From contig CAZDLO010000025.1 of NCBI GenBank assembly GCA_964506325.1, forward strand, positions 1 to 38,150: a DNA stretch of 38,150 nucleotides, read 5' to 3'. The position numbers and the translations under genes are program-made. Under the pieces are notes generated by a model, which had not been told where the DNA came from, searched no databases, and worked only from the letters and a program-made list of their open reading frames with translations. The first letter of the stretch is position 1; the number at the start of each line of letters is the position of its first letter. This stretch comes from CAINVV01 sp964506325. GTDB lineage: Bacteria; Bacteroidota; Bacteroidia; Bacteroidales; Prolixibacteraceae. Below are positions 18,309-25,768 of this stretch, piece after piece.

Positions 18309-18641
18309 TTATTCCGGTATTTCATCCAGCATGATCATCAGCTGATTTTTCCTGACCTTGTCGCCTTCAGATACCAGAACTTCTTTGACAATACCCGTAA
18401 AGGGCATCTCAACAATAGTCTGCATCTTCATGGCCTCATACTTGAGCAGACTGTCGCCGGCAGGTACTTCCTGCCCAGCTTTTACATATACTTCAAGTAT
18501 GGTTCCGGGGATAAAGGACCGTACCTCATTAGGATCGATAGGTTGCCATTTCTTTCGCAAATTATACTTCTTGGTAAGAAGGGTATAGTATTGTGCGGTA
18601 TTGACAACGAACACCTCGTATTTCGGTTTATTCTCTTCCAT
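18309..18641 (-). CDS. Biotin carboxyl carrier protein of an acyl-CoA carboxylase
   Basis: A 110-residue protein whose last ~70 residues form a biotinyl domain: FIPGTILEVYVKAGQEV, then the biotinylation motif EAMKM with acceptor Lys72, then MPFTGIVKEVLVSEGDKV. The N-terminal 40 residues are charged and lack the long Ala/Pro linker of AccB proteins. Biotin on Lys72 would carry carboxyl groups from a biotin carboxylase to the transferase encoded 29 bases upstream. No biotin carboxylase gene is in the window, so that subunit must be encoded elsewhere. Confidence 0.92.
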   Translation of the reverse strand: MEENKPKYEVFVVNTAQYYTLLTKKYNLRKKWQPIDPNEVRSFIPGTILEVYVKAGQEVPAGDSLLKYEAMKMQTIVEMPFTGIVKEVLVSEGDKVRKNQLMIMLDEIPE

Positions 18642-18670
18642 AAAATTTTGTACTTGGGATCATTAAATTC

Positions 18671-20215
18671 TCAGAATGGAGGTATTCCGTGTTTCTTTGC
18701 CGGCCTTTGGTCTACCTTATGCTCTGAGATTTCAAGTGAATGAATCAGCCGTGCACGGGTTTCAAGGGGCTCAATAACTTCATCTATATAACCTTTGGAG
18801 GCAGCCACAAAAGGATTGGCAAATTTATCCTTGTACTCCTGTATCTTCTGCTTGCGCATTTCGGCAGGATTTTCAGCTTCATCAATCTCTTTCCTGAAAA
18901 CAATATTGGCAGCACCTTCAGGACCCATCACAGCAATTTCGGCAGTTGGCCATGCATAGACAAAATCGGCACCTAAATGTCTGGAATTCATGGCAATATA
19001 ACCTCCTCCGTAAGCCTTTCGAATGATGACAGTGACCTTCGGAACTGTCGCTTCGCTGTAGGCATACAACAGTTTTGCACCATGACGGATAACACCTGCA
19101 TGCTCCTGGTCAATCCCGGGAAGGTATCCCGGCATGTCTTCAAGCGTCACGATAGGAATATTGAAGGCATCGCAATAACGGATGAAGCGCGCTGCTTTGT
19201 CTGAACTGTCACAATCAAGGACCCCGGCCAGGTACATGGGCTGGTTGGCAACATAACCAACAGTATTACCTGCAATGCGGCCGAATCCGATAACCATGTT
19301 ACGGGCAAATAGCTCCATCACTTCAAAGAAGTCAGAACTGTCTGAAATCGCTTTGATGATATCGCGGATATCATAAGGATAGTGAGGGTCGCTAGGCACA
19401 ATGTCTTCAATGCTGACCGGGAAGGTTGGGGCCTGTGTCGGAAAACGAAGTGCTTTCTGGGTATTGTTCCATGGGATGTAGGAAATAAGCTTCTTTATCT
19501 GCTCAAAACACTCATCCTCACTCAGGGCATAGAAGTGGGCATTTCCGGTGATTTCACTGTGGACAAGTGCACCGCCAAGCTCTTCCATGGAAATTTCTTC
19601 ACCCAGAACAGTCTTGATAACTCCCGGGCCTGTAATAAACATCTTTGAAATGTTTTCAACCACAAATACGAAATCTGTCAGGGCAGGGGAATATACCGCT
19701 CCGCCTGCGCAGGGTCCCAGGATTACAGACAACTGTGGAATGACACCGGAAGCCTCTGTATTGCGGTAAAAGATCTCTCCATAACCTGCGAGAGAGTTTA
19801 CACCTTCCTGTATACGGGCACCACCGGAGTCATTGATGCCAATAATTGGAACGCGCATTTTAAGGGCATGATCCATGATCTTGGTGATCTTGCGGGCATG
19901 CATCAGTCCAAGTGATCCGCCTGCAACTGTAAAATCCTGTGCATAAATGCAGACCGGCTGGTTGTATATGGTGCCGGTGCCGATGATAACCCCGTCTCCA
20001 TGCAATACCTTCTTTTCCATATCGAAGTCTTTTCCGGTATGCTCGACAAACAGGTCATATTCATGAAAAGAATTCTCATCAAGAATTGCTTTGATTCTTT
20101 CACGGGCTGTTTTCTTGCCCATGGCCACCTGTTTCCCTATGGCTGCTTCGCCACCACCTTGCTGAGCTTCTTTTTTTCTTCTGCGAAGATCAAGGATGTT
20201 TCTTTTTAATGACAT
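18671..20215 (-). CDS. Acyl-CoA carboxylase carboxyltransferase subunit (propionyl-CoA type)
   Basis: A 514-residue carboxyltransferase with both crotonase-like halves. The N-terminal half has KKTARERI, GDGVIIGTGTI and INDSGGARIQEGVNSLAGYGEIF; the C-terminal half has DMPGYLPGIDQEHAGVIRHGAKLLYAYSEATVPKVTVIIRKAYGGGYIAM. The glycine-rich turns form the oxyanion holes that hold carboxybiotin and acyl-CoA. Length and motifs match PccB and MmdA, which share this fold. It is followed by the biotin carrier and a terminator, with no decarboxylase beta subunit, so I favour propionyl-CoA carboxylase over methylmalonyl-CoA decarboxylase, though sequence alone does not settle it. Confidence 0.93.
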   Translation of the reverse strand: MSLKRNILDLRRRKKEAQQGGGEAAIGKQVAMGKKTARERIKAILDENSFHEYDLFVEHTGKDFDMEKKVLHGDGVIIGTGTIYNQPVCIYAQDFTVAGGSLGLMHARKITKIMDHALKMRVPIIGINDSGGARIQEGVNSLAGYGEIFYRNTEASGVIPQLSVILGPCAGGAVYSPALTDFVFVVENISKMFITGPGVIKTVLGEEISMEELGGALVHSEITGNAHFYALSEDECFEQIKKLISYIPWNNTQKALRFPTQAPTFPVSIEDIVPSDPHYPYDIRDIIKAISDSSDFFEVMELFARNMVIGFGRIAGNTVGYVANQPMYLAGVLDCDSSDKAARFIRYCDAFNIPIVTLEDMPGYLPGIDQEHAGVIRHGAKLLYAYSEATVPKVTVIIRKAYGGGYIAMNSRHLGADFVYAWPTAEIAVMGPEGAANIVFRKEIDEAENPAEMRKQKIQEYKDKFANPFVAASKGYIDEVIEPLETRARLIHSLEISEHKVDQRPAKKHGIPPF

Positions 20216-20282
20216 AATCTGTAGTTGTTTACTTATGTTTTATCCTTAGAAGGATCTGATATTCGGAGACAATTTATAGGAA

Positions 20283-20290
20283 CAAAAATA
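20283..20290 (-). promoter_or_regulatory. Possible promoter of the carboxylase operon, -7 box TATTTTTG
   Basis: The minus strand reads TATTTTTG at 20290-20283, about 67 bases before the ATG at 20215, within the 99-base gap after the permease gene. The -33 match is weak. Confidence 0.4.
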
Positions 20291-20314
20291 CAAATTTATT
20301 TACTTCAACTGTTC

Positions 20315-21406
20315 CTATTTTGATGCCCTGTTGTAAAGAACCAGCGCAATGACGGCATAAATCATATTGGGAAGCCACACAGCAAGCAGGATGTTGAACC
20401 CTGCTTTGAAGGCAAATATTGTGCTCACCTGCATAAACATTATGTAAGAAAATCCCAGCAGTAGTCCTAGCCCCAGATGCAGGCCAATACCTCCCCTGGT
20501 TTTCCTGGAGGCCAGGGAAACTCCGATTATTGTCAGGATAAAAGTACTGATCGGTCCGGCGGTGCGCTGGTATTTTTCCTTCTCATAGCTGGATACATTG
20601 TCAACACCTCTCAACTGCAGGTCCTTGATATAATCATTTATCTGCCAGTAATCCATGGTCTCCTGCTTGGAATTTTGCTGGCCAAACTCCGTCGGGCTCA
20701 TCCTGAGGGTTGTATCGATCTGGTTTCCGGTAGAAATTTTTTCAATCGGGCCACTCATATCCCGCACGAAGTAATTGTGGATTACCCATTTTTTCTTTTC
20801 ACGGTCCCATTTGATGTAATCAGCAATAAGCTTCGACTTCAGCTGACTTCCCTCAAACTTTTCAATGGTGAATTTATATCCTACATCACTCTTGTTGTTG
20901 TAGCTTTTCATGTAAACGAAAAGTCCGGGTTCCAGTTGCCTGTGAATGTTCTTCTCGGAATTGACATAATCGGAGTTGACATATATATTGGTGAAATTCA
21001 CCCTGGACAGGTTGGCCGGAGGAATGACAAAATTGCCGAGAATCCACGACATCAGGGCAATAATCCCTGAAGCCACCAGGTAAGGCCTCATCATTCTTTT
21101 GTAACTGATACCACTGGCGAGCATGGCGATAATCTCCGAATTGGCAGCCATTTTGGAAGTAAAGAAGATTACGGCAATAAAATTGAAAAGTGCACTGAAA
21201 AGGTTGGTGAAATAAGGAATAAAAGGTAGGTAGTAATCTAACAGGATGGCCTTTAGGGGTGCATTCTTGGAAATGTAGTCGTCAATCTTTTCTGAGATGT
21301 CAAATATGATAGAAATACTGATAATCAAGGCAATAGCCAGGAAAAAAGTCCCAAGGTACCTCTTTATTATGTAACGGTCTATTCTTTGTAAATAGTTGTT
21401 CATCAT
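20315..21406 (-). CDS. LptF/LptG family lipopolysaccharide export permease (YjgP/YjgQ)
   Basis: A protein of about 363 residues with the LptF/G layout: the start RIDRYIIKRYLGTFFLAIALI, about three membrane helices in the first ~120 residues, a periplasmic beta-rich region (about 130-260, with NIYVNSDYVNSEKNIH and FTIEKFEG), and three C-terminal helices (AGPISTFILTIIGVSLASRK, GLHLGLGLLLGFSYIMF, LLAVWLPNMIYAVIALVLY). These permeases work with LptB to extract LPS from the inner membrane. A TTG at 21415 would give three more residues, but the ATG at 21406 is preferred. It lies 30 bases downstream of tgt, probably in one operon. Confidence 0.9.
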   Translation of the reverse strand: MMNNYLQRIDRYIIKRYLGTFFLAIALIISISIIFDISEKIDDYISKNAPLKAILLDYYLPFIPYFTNLFSALFNFIAVIFFTSKMAANSEIIAMLASGISYKRMMRPYLVASGIIALMSWILGNFVIPPANLSRVNFTNIYVNSDYVNSEKNIHRQLEPGLFVYMKSYNNKSDVGYKFTIEKFEGSQLKSKLIADYIKWDREKKKWVIHNYFVRDMSGPIEKISTGNQIDTTLRMSPTEFGQQNSKQETMDYWQINDYIKDLQLRGVDNVSSYEKEKYQRTAGPISTFILTIIGVSLASRKTRGGIGLHLGLGLLLGFSYIMFMQVSTIFAFKAGFNILLAVWLPNMIYAVIALVLYNRASK

Positions 21407-21436
21407 CCGGGACAAAGATAAAAATTAAAAGATCTG

Positions 21437-22567
21437 TCAGAGCCTGTTGCGCATCTGTTTTACCATCTGTTCCTTCCACTCTTTGAAGGTACCCTGTACA
21501 ATCTGTCTCCTGGCCTCGTCTACCAGCCAAAGGTAGAAGGCAAGGTTGTGAATACTTCCGATCATCGGGCCAAGCATCTCCTTTGCCTGGAACAGGTGCC
21601 GGAGATAAGCCTTTGTGTATTGCTGATCCACGAAAGAAGTTCCTTCCGGATCAATCGGGCTGAAATCGGCGGCCCATTTATTGTTCCTGATATTGATCAC
21701 ACCGTTCCTGGTGAACAGCATCCCGTTCCGGCCATTCCGGGTCGGCATCACACAATCAAACATATCAATACCGCGATCTATCCCTTCGAGTATGTTAACC
21801 GGGTTTCCGACTCCCATAAGGTAACGGGGACGATCAACCGGCAACACCTTGTTGACAACCTCAATCATGGCATACATATCCTCCTCCTTCTCCCCTACCG
21901 AGAGTCCGCCGATGGCATAACCATCCGCGTTGTAACCAGCGACATGTTCCGCCGCCCTGATCCTAAGGTCCGGATAGATACAACCCTGGACTATTGGAAA
22001 CAGTGTCTGGGAATATCCATACCGGGGCTGTGTCGTTTCAAACCGGTTCATGCAGCGGTCAAGCCATCTCTGTGTCAGCTCAAGTGATTTCCTGGCATAG
22101 TCATAATCAGCATCGCCTGGAGTACATTCATCGAAGGCCATGATGATATCAGCCCCGATGGATCGCTGAATGTCCATCACGTTCTCTGGGGTGAAAAGAT
22201 GGCGGGAACCGTCAATGTGAGACTGAAATTTAGCTCCCTCTTCTGAGATCTTGCGGATATCTCCCAGTGAAAACACCTGGAAACCTCCGCTGTCCGTGAG
22301 AATTGGCTTGTCCCACCCGTTAAAGCGATGCAATCCGCCGGCTTTTTCCAGCACATCAATGCCCGGCCTGAGGTAAAGGTGATAAGTGTTCCCCAGGATG
22401 ATCCTGGCCCTGATGTCATCCCTGAGATCCTTGAAATGGATGCCTTTTACAGAGCCGACTGTACCGACCGGCATAAAGACCGGAGTTTCTACGACCCCGT
22501 GTGCGGTGTGAAACTGTCCGGCCCTTGCTTCAGAACCTGGAGAGTTATGCTGTAGTTCAAACTTCAT
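21437..22567 (-). CDS. tgt: tRNA-guanine (queuine) transglycosylase
   Basis: A 376-residue enzyme that exchanges guanine-34 of GUN-anticodon tRNAs for the queuosine precursor preQ1. It carries TDSGGFQVFSL with acid/base Asp92, VQGCIYPDLR, GGLSVGE, LMGVGNP and DMFDCVMPTRNGRNG with nucleophile Asp271. In place of the usual four-residue zinc site (three Cys in a CxCxxC, then His), the protein has Gly309, Ser311 and Asp314, with only His340 retained. The rest of the C-terminal domain is intact. I recall this loss from other Bacteroidota Tgt proteins but cannot verify it here. The ATG at 22567 is normal. The permease gene follows. Confidence 0.95.
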   Translation of the reverse strand: MKFELQHNSPGSEARAGQFHTAHGVVETPVFMPVGTVGSVKGIHFKDLRDDIRARIILGNTYHLYLRPGIDVLEKAGGLHRFNGWDKPILTDSGGFQVFSLGDIRKISEEGAKFQSHIDGSRHLFTPENVMDIQRSIGADIIMAFDECTPGDADYDYARKSLELTQRWLDRCMNRFETTQPRYGYSQTLFPIVQGCIYPDLRIRAAEHVAGYNADGYAIGGLSVGEKEEDMYAMIEVVNKVLPVDRPRYLMGVGNPVNILEGIDRGIDMFDCVMPTRNGRNGMLFTRNGVINIRNNKWAADFSPIDPEGTSFVDQQYTKAYLRHLFQAKEMLGPMIGSIHNLAFYLWLVDEARRQIVQGTFKEWKEQMVKQMRNRL

Positions 22568-22682
22568 TTACTAATTTACATCTGTATATCAGATGATTCC
22601 CAAATATCAGATGGAATTGCCTGATCTGTTTAAGTGTTTTTATTATCAATGCCGGATCTTCTGATCCTGCAATTTGATGACA

Positions 22683-22690
22683 CAAAGATA
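22683..22690 (-). promoter_or_regulatory. Possible tgt promoter, -7 box TATCTTTG
   Basis: The minus strand reads TATCTTTG at 22690-22683, a match to TAnnTTTG about 115 bases upstream of the tgt ATG in the divergent spacer. No clear -33 TTTG is seen. Confidence 0.35.
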
Positions 22691-22776
22691 GTCATATTAG
22701 CAAAATATCATTTTCGGCTTATTCCCTGCCCATTTAAAAAAGAAGGCTAAAAATAGGTACTCTCCATCGCATTGTG

Positions 22777-22784
22777 TATTTTTG
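22777..22784 (+). promoter_or_regulatory. Possible promoter of the glycosyltransferase-sigma operon, -7 box TATTTTTG
   Basis: TATTTTTG at 22777-22784 lies 18 bases before the ATG at 22803. It fits TAnnTTTG but has no TTTG at the -33 distance. Confidence 0.4.
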
Positions 22785-22802
22785 TAAACTTTTGTTTGAA
22801 TT

Positions 22803-23939
22803 ATGACAATAGATATACTGCAATTTCAATTTACCCCGGAGGAGTTCGCCGGATTGCTCGTTTTTGTAACCGCATTTTTGATTCAATTGTTCTATTTGCT
22901 ATTGATAATCAAATTTATTTTCAGCGGCAAACAGAAGAATAAGGAGCCAAACCATCCATCAGTATCCCTGATTGTCACCTCAAGAAATTACAAGGACCAC
23001 CTGCAGGAATTGCTTCCTTCCCTTCTTTCCCAGGATTATCCTGATTATGAAGTTGTCGTTGTCGACGATTGTTCTACGGATGGCACCGAATGGTTGCTCG
23101 CCCAAATGAAAATCAGTCATGGCAGATTGAAAACCACCCGAATTATACAGGAAACCGATTTCCCCAATGCTTTGGCCATCACCATCGGTGTCAGGGCTTC
23201 TTCCAATGAGTGGCTGGTGTATCTGAGTCCGCTCTGCCAGGTACCCGACAACCAATGGCTGAAAAATTACATGCAAAGACTGGAGACTGAAAAAGAAGCC
23301 TCCATCGGTTATATGCATTACAACAACGCAAAAGGAAATTTCAAGAGCTGGCTGCGTTTCGAAAATTTTACATCCTACCTGCTCTCAGGTGCCGGACAGG
23401 CAGTCGGCGTGGCAATGCCTGTTTTTGAATTCAATATGGCCTACCGCCGTGAGAAATTTCTTGAAATGCGGGGGTTTGCCGCTGTGCTCGATTCCCCGTT
23501 CAGCGAAAATGAATTGTTCCTCAACAAAATAGCAACCCGTAAAAACACAGTGATACAGGTCAGCCGGAGCACCCTTGCTGCCTGGGAGGGTGAAGCAGAA
23601 TGGATAGACGTGGTTGAATTCAAAAAGAAACAGATCATGATGCGGCGGAAATTTTCAGCAGGTCAGCGGTTTTTCCGCTCACTCAACCTGATCAGCCGTT
23701 TGCTGCTAACAGCATCACTTGTTTTTCTCCTGGTTGTTTCTCCATGGAGATTGTGGATATTGGGCGTATGGTCGTTTCTGCCTGTTTTCGAAATGATCTG
23801 GATAGCTGTGGCTACCAAAAAGCTTGGTGAGAAGAATTTTTTACCTATGCTTATGATTTACAAAGCATTATTGCCGGTGATCAATGTCGGCTTCATTATA
23901 AACCAGGTATTTTCAGGTCAAAAGAGAAAATGGAAATAA
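22803..23939 (+). CDS. Membrane-anchored GT2-like glycosyltransferase with degenerate DxD site
   Basis: A 378-residue protein with an N-terminal membrane helix (about 17-41), a GT2 domain beginning VSLIVTSRNYKDHLQELLPSL with the strand YEVVVVDDCSTDGT (about 80-93), and two or three C-terminal helices (LISRLLLTASLVFLLVV and following). This layout is common in envelope glycosyltransferases. The position normally held by DAD/DxD in the phrase 'LLTDADCxP...WL' reads VYLSPLCQVPDNQWL here, so the metal-binding aspartates are missing. It may use a different mechanism, be non-catalytic, or have diverged. The end overlaps the sigma-factor start by 10 bases, suggesting translational coupling. Confidence 0.83.
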   Translation: MTIDILQFQFTPEEFAGLLVFVTAFLIQLFYLLLIIKFIFSGKQKNKEPNHPSVSLIVTSRNYKDHLQELLPSLLSQDYPDYEVVVVDDCSTDGTEWLLAQMKISHGRLKTTRIIQETDFPNALAITIGVRASSNEWLVYLSPLCQVPDNQWLKNYMQRLETEKEASIGYMHYNNAKGNFKSWLRFENFTSYLLSGAGQAVGVAMPVFEFNMAYRREKFLEMRGFAAVLDSPFSENELFLNKIATRKNTVIQVSRSTLAAWEGEAEWIDVVEFKKKQIMMRRKFSAGQRFFRSLNLISRLLLTASLVFLLVVSPWRLWILGVWSFLPVFEMIWIAVATKKLGEKNFLPMLMIYKALLPVINVGFIINQVFSGQKRKWK

Positions 23940-24538
23940 GCCAGGGGCCATCAGGTAATGCCAAAAGGGACATCGAGCTGGTAGAAGCCGCCAGAAATGG
24001 GAGCGAAAAGGCCTATGCCGATCTGATGAGACGCTACAAGGATACCATATACTTCATGCTGTTAAAGATGGTGAATAACCGGACGGACGCAGAAGACCTT
24101 ACTATTGAGGCATTCGGAAAGGCTTTCACCAATATCCGGCAGTATACGCCTCAATACGCTTTCAGTACATGGCTCTTCAGGATTGCATCCAACAATGCCA
24201 TCGACTTCATGAGGAAGAAAAGGGCCATTACCGTCCCTTTGGAGCCTACCTCCGGCGACCGTTCAGTCAGTGGCGAATACAACTACAACGCCCGGGCTGA
24301 TGGTTACAATCCGGAAGAGAGTATCATCCGCGATCAAAACTCACTCATACTCCGGAGAATGGTGGCAAAGCTCAAGCCACGGTACAGGAAACTGCTCGAA
24401 TTGAGGTACTTCCAGGAGTATTCGTACGACGAAATCGCTAAAGAGCTCGATCTGCCCCTGGGAACCGTCAAGGTCCAGCTTTTCCGTTCAAGGGAAATGC
24501 TTTTTGAGCTTCTGAAAAACAACGAGATAGCAAAATAG
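23930..24538 (+). CDS. ECF-type RNA polymerase sigma factor
   Basis: A 202-residue sigma-70 family factor. Region 2 (about residues 18-95) includes AYADLMRRYKDTIYFMLLKMV, DAEDLTIEAFGKAF and FSTWLFRIASNNAIDFMRKK. A linker of about 45 residues follows, then region 4 (about 135-195) with LKPRYRKLLELRYFQEYSYDEIAKELDLPLGTVKVQLFRSREML, a helix-turn-helix that reads -35 elements. No anti-sigma gene is next to it, unlike SusC/D-type regulators. Overlap with the upstream glycosyltransferase and closeness to rsmG suggest an operon. Its linker is longer than in minimal ECF factors. The stop codon is TAG. Confidence 0.93.
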   Translation: MEISQGPSGNAKRDIELVEAARNGSEKAYADLMRRYKDTIYFMLLKMVNNRTDAEDLTIEAFGKAFTNIRQYTPQYAFSTWLFRIASNNAIDFMRKKRAITVPLEPTSGDRSVSGEYNYNARADGYNPEESIIRDQNSLILRRMVAKLKPRYRKLLELRYFQEYSYDEIAKELDLPLGTVKVQLFRSREMLFELLKNNEIAK

Positions 24539-24613
24539 CAAGGCTTCCACTGTGCCAATGGCCGCCAAAGACATAAAATCAATTCCTGATACCAATATTC
24601 AATTTTCAATTCC

Positions 24614-25237
24614 TTGGACCTGATAACAAAGTATTTTCCTGATTTAAGCCCTGTCCAGCTGAACCAACTCGAACAGTTAGGTCCGCTCTACCACGAATGG
24701 AACGAAAAAATCAATGTGATTTCCAGGAAAGACATAGACGAACTCTACGTCCGCCATGTATTGCATTCCCTGGCATTGGTGAAAATACTCAGGTTCAGCC
24801 CGGGCACCAGCTTCATTGATGTGGGAACCGGGGGAGGCTTCCCGGGTATTCCCCTTGCCATCCTCCTGCCCGGATGCAACTTCATGCTGATAGACTCGAT
24901 CGGTAAAAAAATCAGGGTTGTCCAGGAGGTTGCCAACCATCTTAAACTCACCAATGTTATTGCAAGGCAAAACAGGATCCAGGAAATCAAATCCCGCTAC
25001 GATTTTGTGATAAGCAGGGCTGTTACCGCCTTCCCTGATTTTGTTGCCATGGTGAGAAAAAATGTATCGCATGATTCAAAAAATGCACTTCCCAACGGCA
25101 TTCTTTACCTCAAAGGCGGTGATTTTGAACAGGAAATCAAGGCATTCGGAGGATCCGCAGAGGTCTTTGAACTATCGAAATTTTTTACAGAACCATTCTT
25201 TGAAACAAAAAAAGTGATCTACCTGCCTGTCAGATAA
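24614..25237 (+). CDS. rsmG: 16S rRNA (guanine-527-N7) methyltransferase
   Basis: A 207-residue RsmG (GidB). It shows YHEWNEKINVISRKDIDELYVRHVLHSLAL (residues 26-55), the SAM-binding motif FIDVGTGGGFPGIPLAIL (67-84), the acidic strand end LIDSIGKKI and FVISRAVTAF. RsmG methylates G527 in the 530 loop of 16S rRNA with SAM. The start is TTG at 24614: it places the family N-terminus (ITKYFPDLSPVQ) correctly, and no ATG is in range. It follows the sigma gene by 75 bases and is followed by the rpmH promoter. Confidence 0.95.
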   Translation: MDLITKYFPDLSPVQLNQLEQLGPLYHEWNEKINVISRKDIDELYVRHVLHSLALVKILRFSPGTSFIDVGTGGGFPGIPLAILLPGCNFMLIDSIGKKIRVVQEVANHLKLTNVIARQNRIQEIKSRYDFVISRAVTAFPDFVAMVRKNVSHDSKNALPNGILYLKGGDFEQEIKAFGGSAEVFELSKFFTEPFFETKKVIYLPVR

Positions 25238-25277
25238 TTTAAACAGTCATAAATTTTATCACTATTTGTCCAATTGT

Positions 25278-25308
25278 TTTGTCATTATATAAAAAAAGCC
25301 TATTTTTG
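25278..25308 (+). promoter_or_regulatory. Strong Bacteroidota-type promoter of rpmH
   Basis: TTTG at 25278-25281, a 19-base spacer and TATTTTTG at 25301-25308 match the -33 TTTG / -7 TAnnTTTG consensus of Bacteroidota housekeeping promoters at the ideal spacing. Transcription should start around 25313-25316, leaving a leader of about 135 bases before rpmH, in which a 41-codon open frame lies. Confidence 0.75.
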
Positions 25309-25327
25309 CACTCCTTAATTAAGAGAA

Positions 25328-25453
25328 ATGTGGTCTTTGAGCAAGCATTTCCCGGTTAAGAAAACAGCCGTAATTTCAGGTTTGCCGGGTTGGGACAAGA
25401 ATACAATGGCTGTTGGAAGTGACAAAAAGAAAAACGAAATAATATACAGATGA
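25328..25453 (+). CDS. Possible 41-residue leader ORF overlapping rpmH start
   Basis: An ATG at 25328 opens a 41-codon frame starting MWSLSKHFPVKKTAVISG and ending KNEIIYR. Its TGA (25451-25453) overlaps the ATG of rpmH (25450-25452) as ATGA, the classic arrangement for translational coupling. It starts about 13 bases after the predicted transcription start. The product is basic and matches no family I know. Chance is a real possibility at this length, so this is a candidate only. Confidence 0.35.
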   Translation: MWSLSKHFPVKKTAVISGLPGWDKNTMAVGSDKKKNEIIYR

Positions 25454-25608
25454 AAAGAACATTTCAACCTTCGAACAGAAAAAGAAAAAACAAGCACGGT
25501 TTTCGTGAGAGAATGTCAACCTCCAATGGTCGCCGCGTATTGAATGCCCGTCGTGCAAAAGGACGCCATAAATTGAGCGTTTCTGATGAGCCGAGGCACA
25601 AGAGATAA
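25450..25608 (+). CDS. rpmH: 50S ribosomal protein L34
   Basis: A 52-residue basic protein, MKRTFQPSNRKRKNKHGF followed by RERMSTSNGRRVLNARRAKGR, the universal L34 signature. The C-terminus SVSDEPRHKR is an extension common in Bacteroidota. L34 is a late-assembling protein of the large subunit that lies against 23S rRNA. In many bacteria rpmH is followed by rnpA; here a strong terminator follows and then mqnE, so it is monocistronic apart from the possible leader ORF. Confidence 0.97.
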   Translation: MKRTFQPSNRKRKNKHGFRERMSTSNGRRVLNARRAKGRHKLSVSDEPRHKR

Positions 25609-25635
25609 TAACCAATCACCTCAAAAGTGACAGGC

Positions 25636-25671
25636 AAAAGGTAAAGAATCCGATTCTTTACCTTTTGTGTT
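25636..25671 (+). terminator. rpmH terminator
   Basis: AAAAGGTAAAGAATC (25636-25650) is the exact inverted complement of 25652-25666, so a long stem with a tight tip can form, followed by GTGTTTTTAT. This is a strong intrinsic terminator 28 bases after the rpmH stop. Confidence 0.82.
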
Positions 25672-25680
25672 TTTATAAAA

Positions 25681-25711
25681 TACCCTCAAGGTTACCCCAA
25701 CCCTGAGGGTA
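25681..25711 (+). promoter_or_regulatory. Second hairpin upstream of mqnE
   Basis: TACCCTCAAGGTT (25681-25693) pairs with AACCCTGAGGGTA (25699-25711), one mismatch in 13, around the loop ACCCC. It has no U-tract. It could be a back-up terminator or an operator-like palindrome just upstream of the mqnE -7 box. Confidence 0.4.
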
Positions 25712-25729
25712 TAAATCTTCCAAAATCGA

Positions 25730-25737
25730 TATCTTTG
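25730..25737 (+). promoter_or_regulatory. Possible mqnE promoter, -7 box TATCTTTG
   Basis: TATCTTTG at 25730-25737 fits TAnnTTTG and lies 31 bases before the mqnE ATG at 25769. The -33 position overlaps the hairpin at 25681-25711 and lacks TTTG. Confidence 0.35.
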
Positions 25738-25768
25738 CCGGCAATAGTCAATCGGCAATCAAAAAAAT

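Noticed and set aside
24614..25608. Classic rsmG-rpmH origin cluster
   Set aside because: rnpA, yidC, mnmG, parAB and dnaA are all absent, and rpmH is followed by mqnE, so adjacency alone does not mark an origin here.
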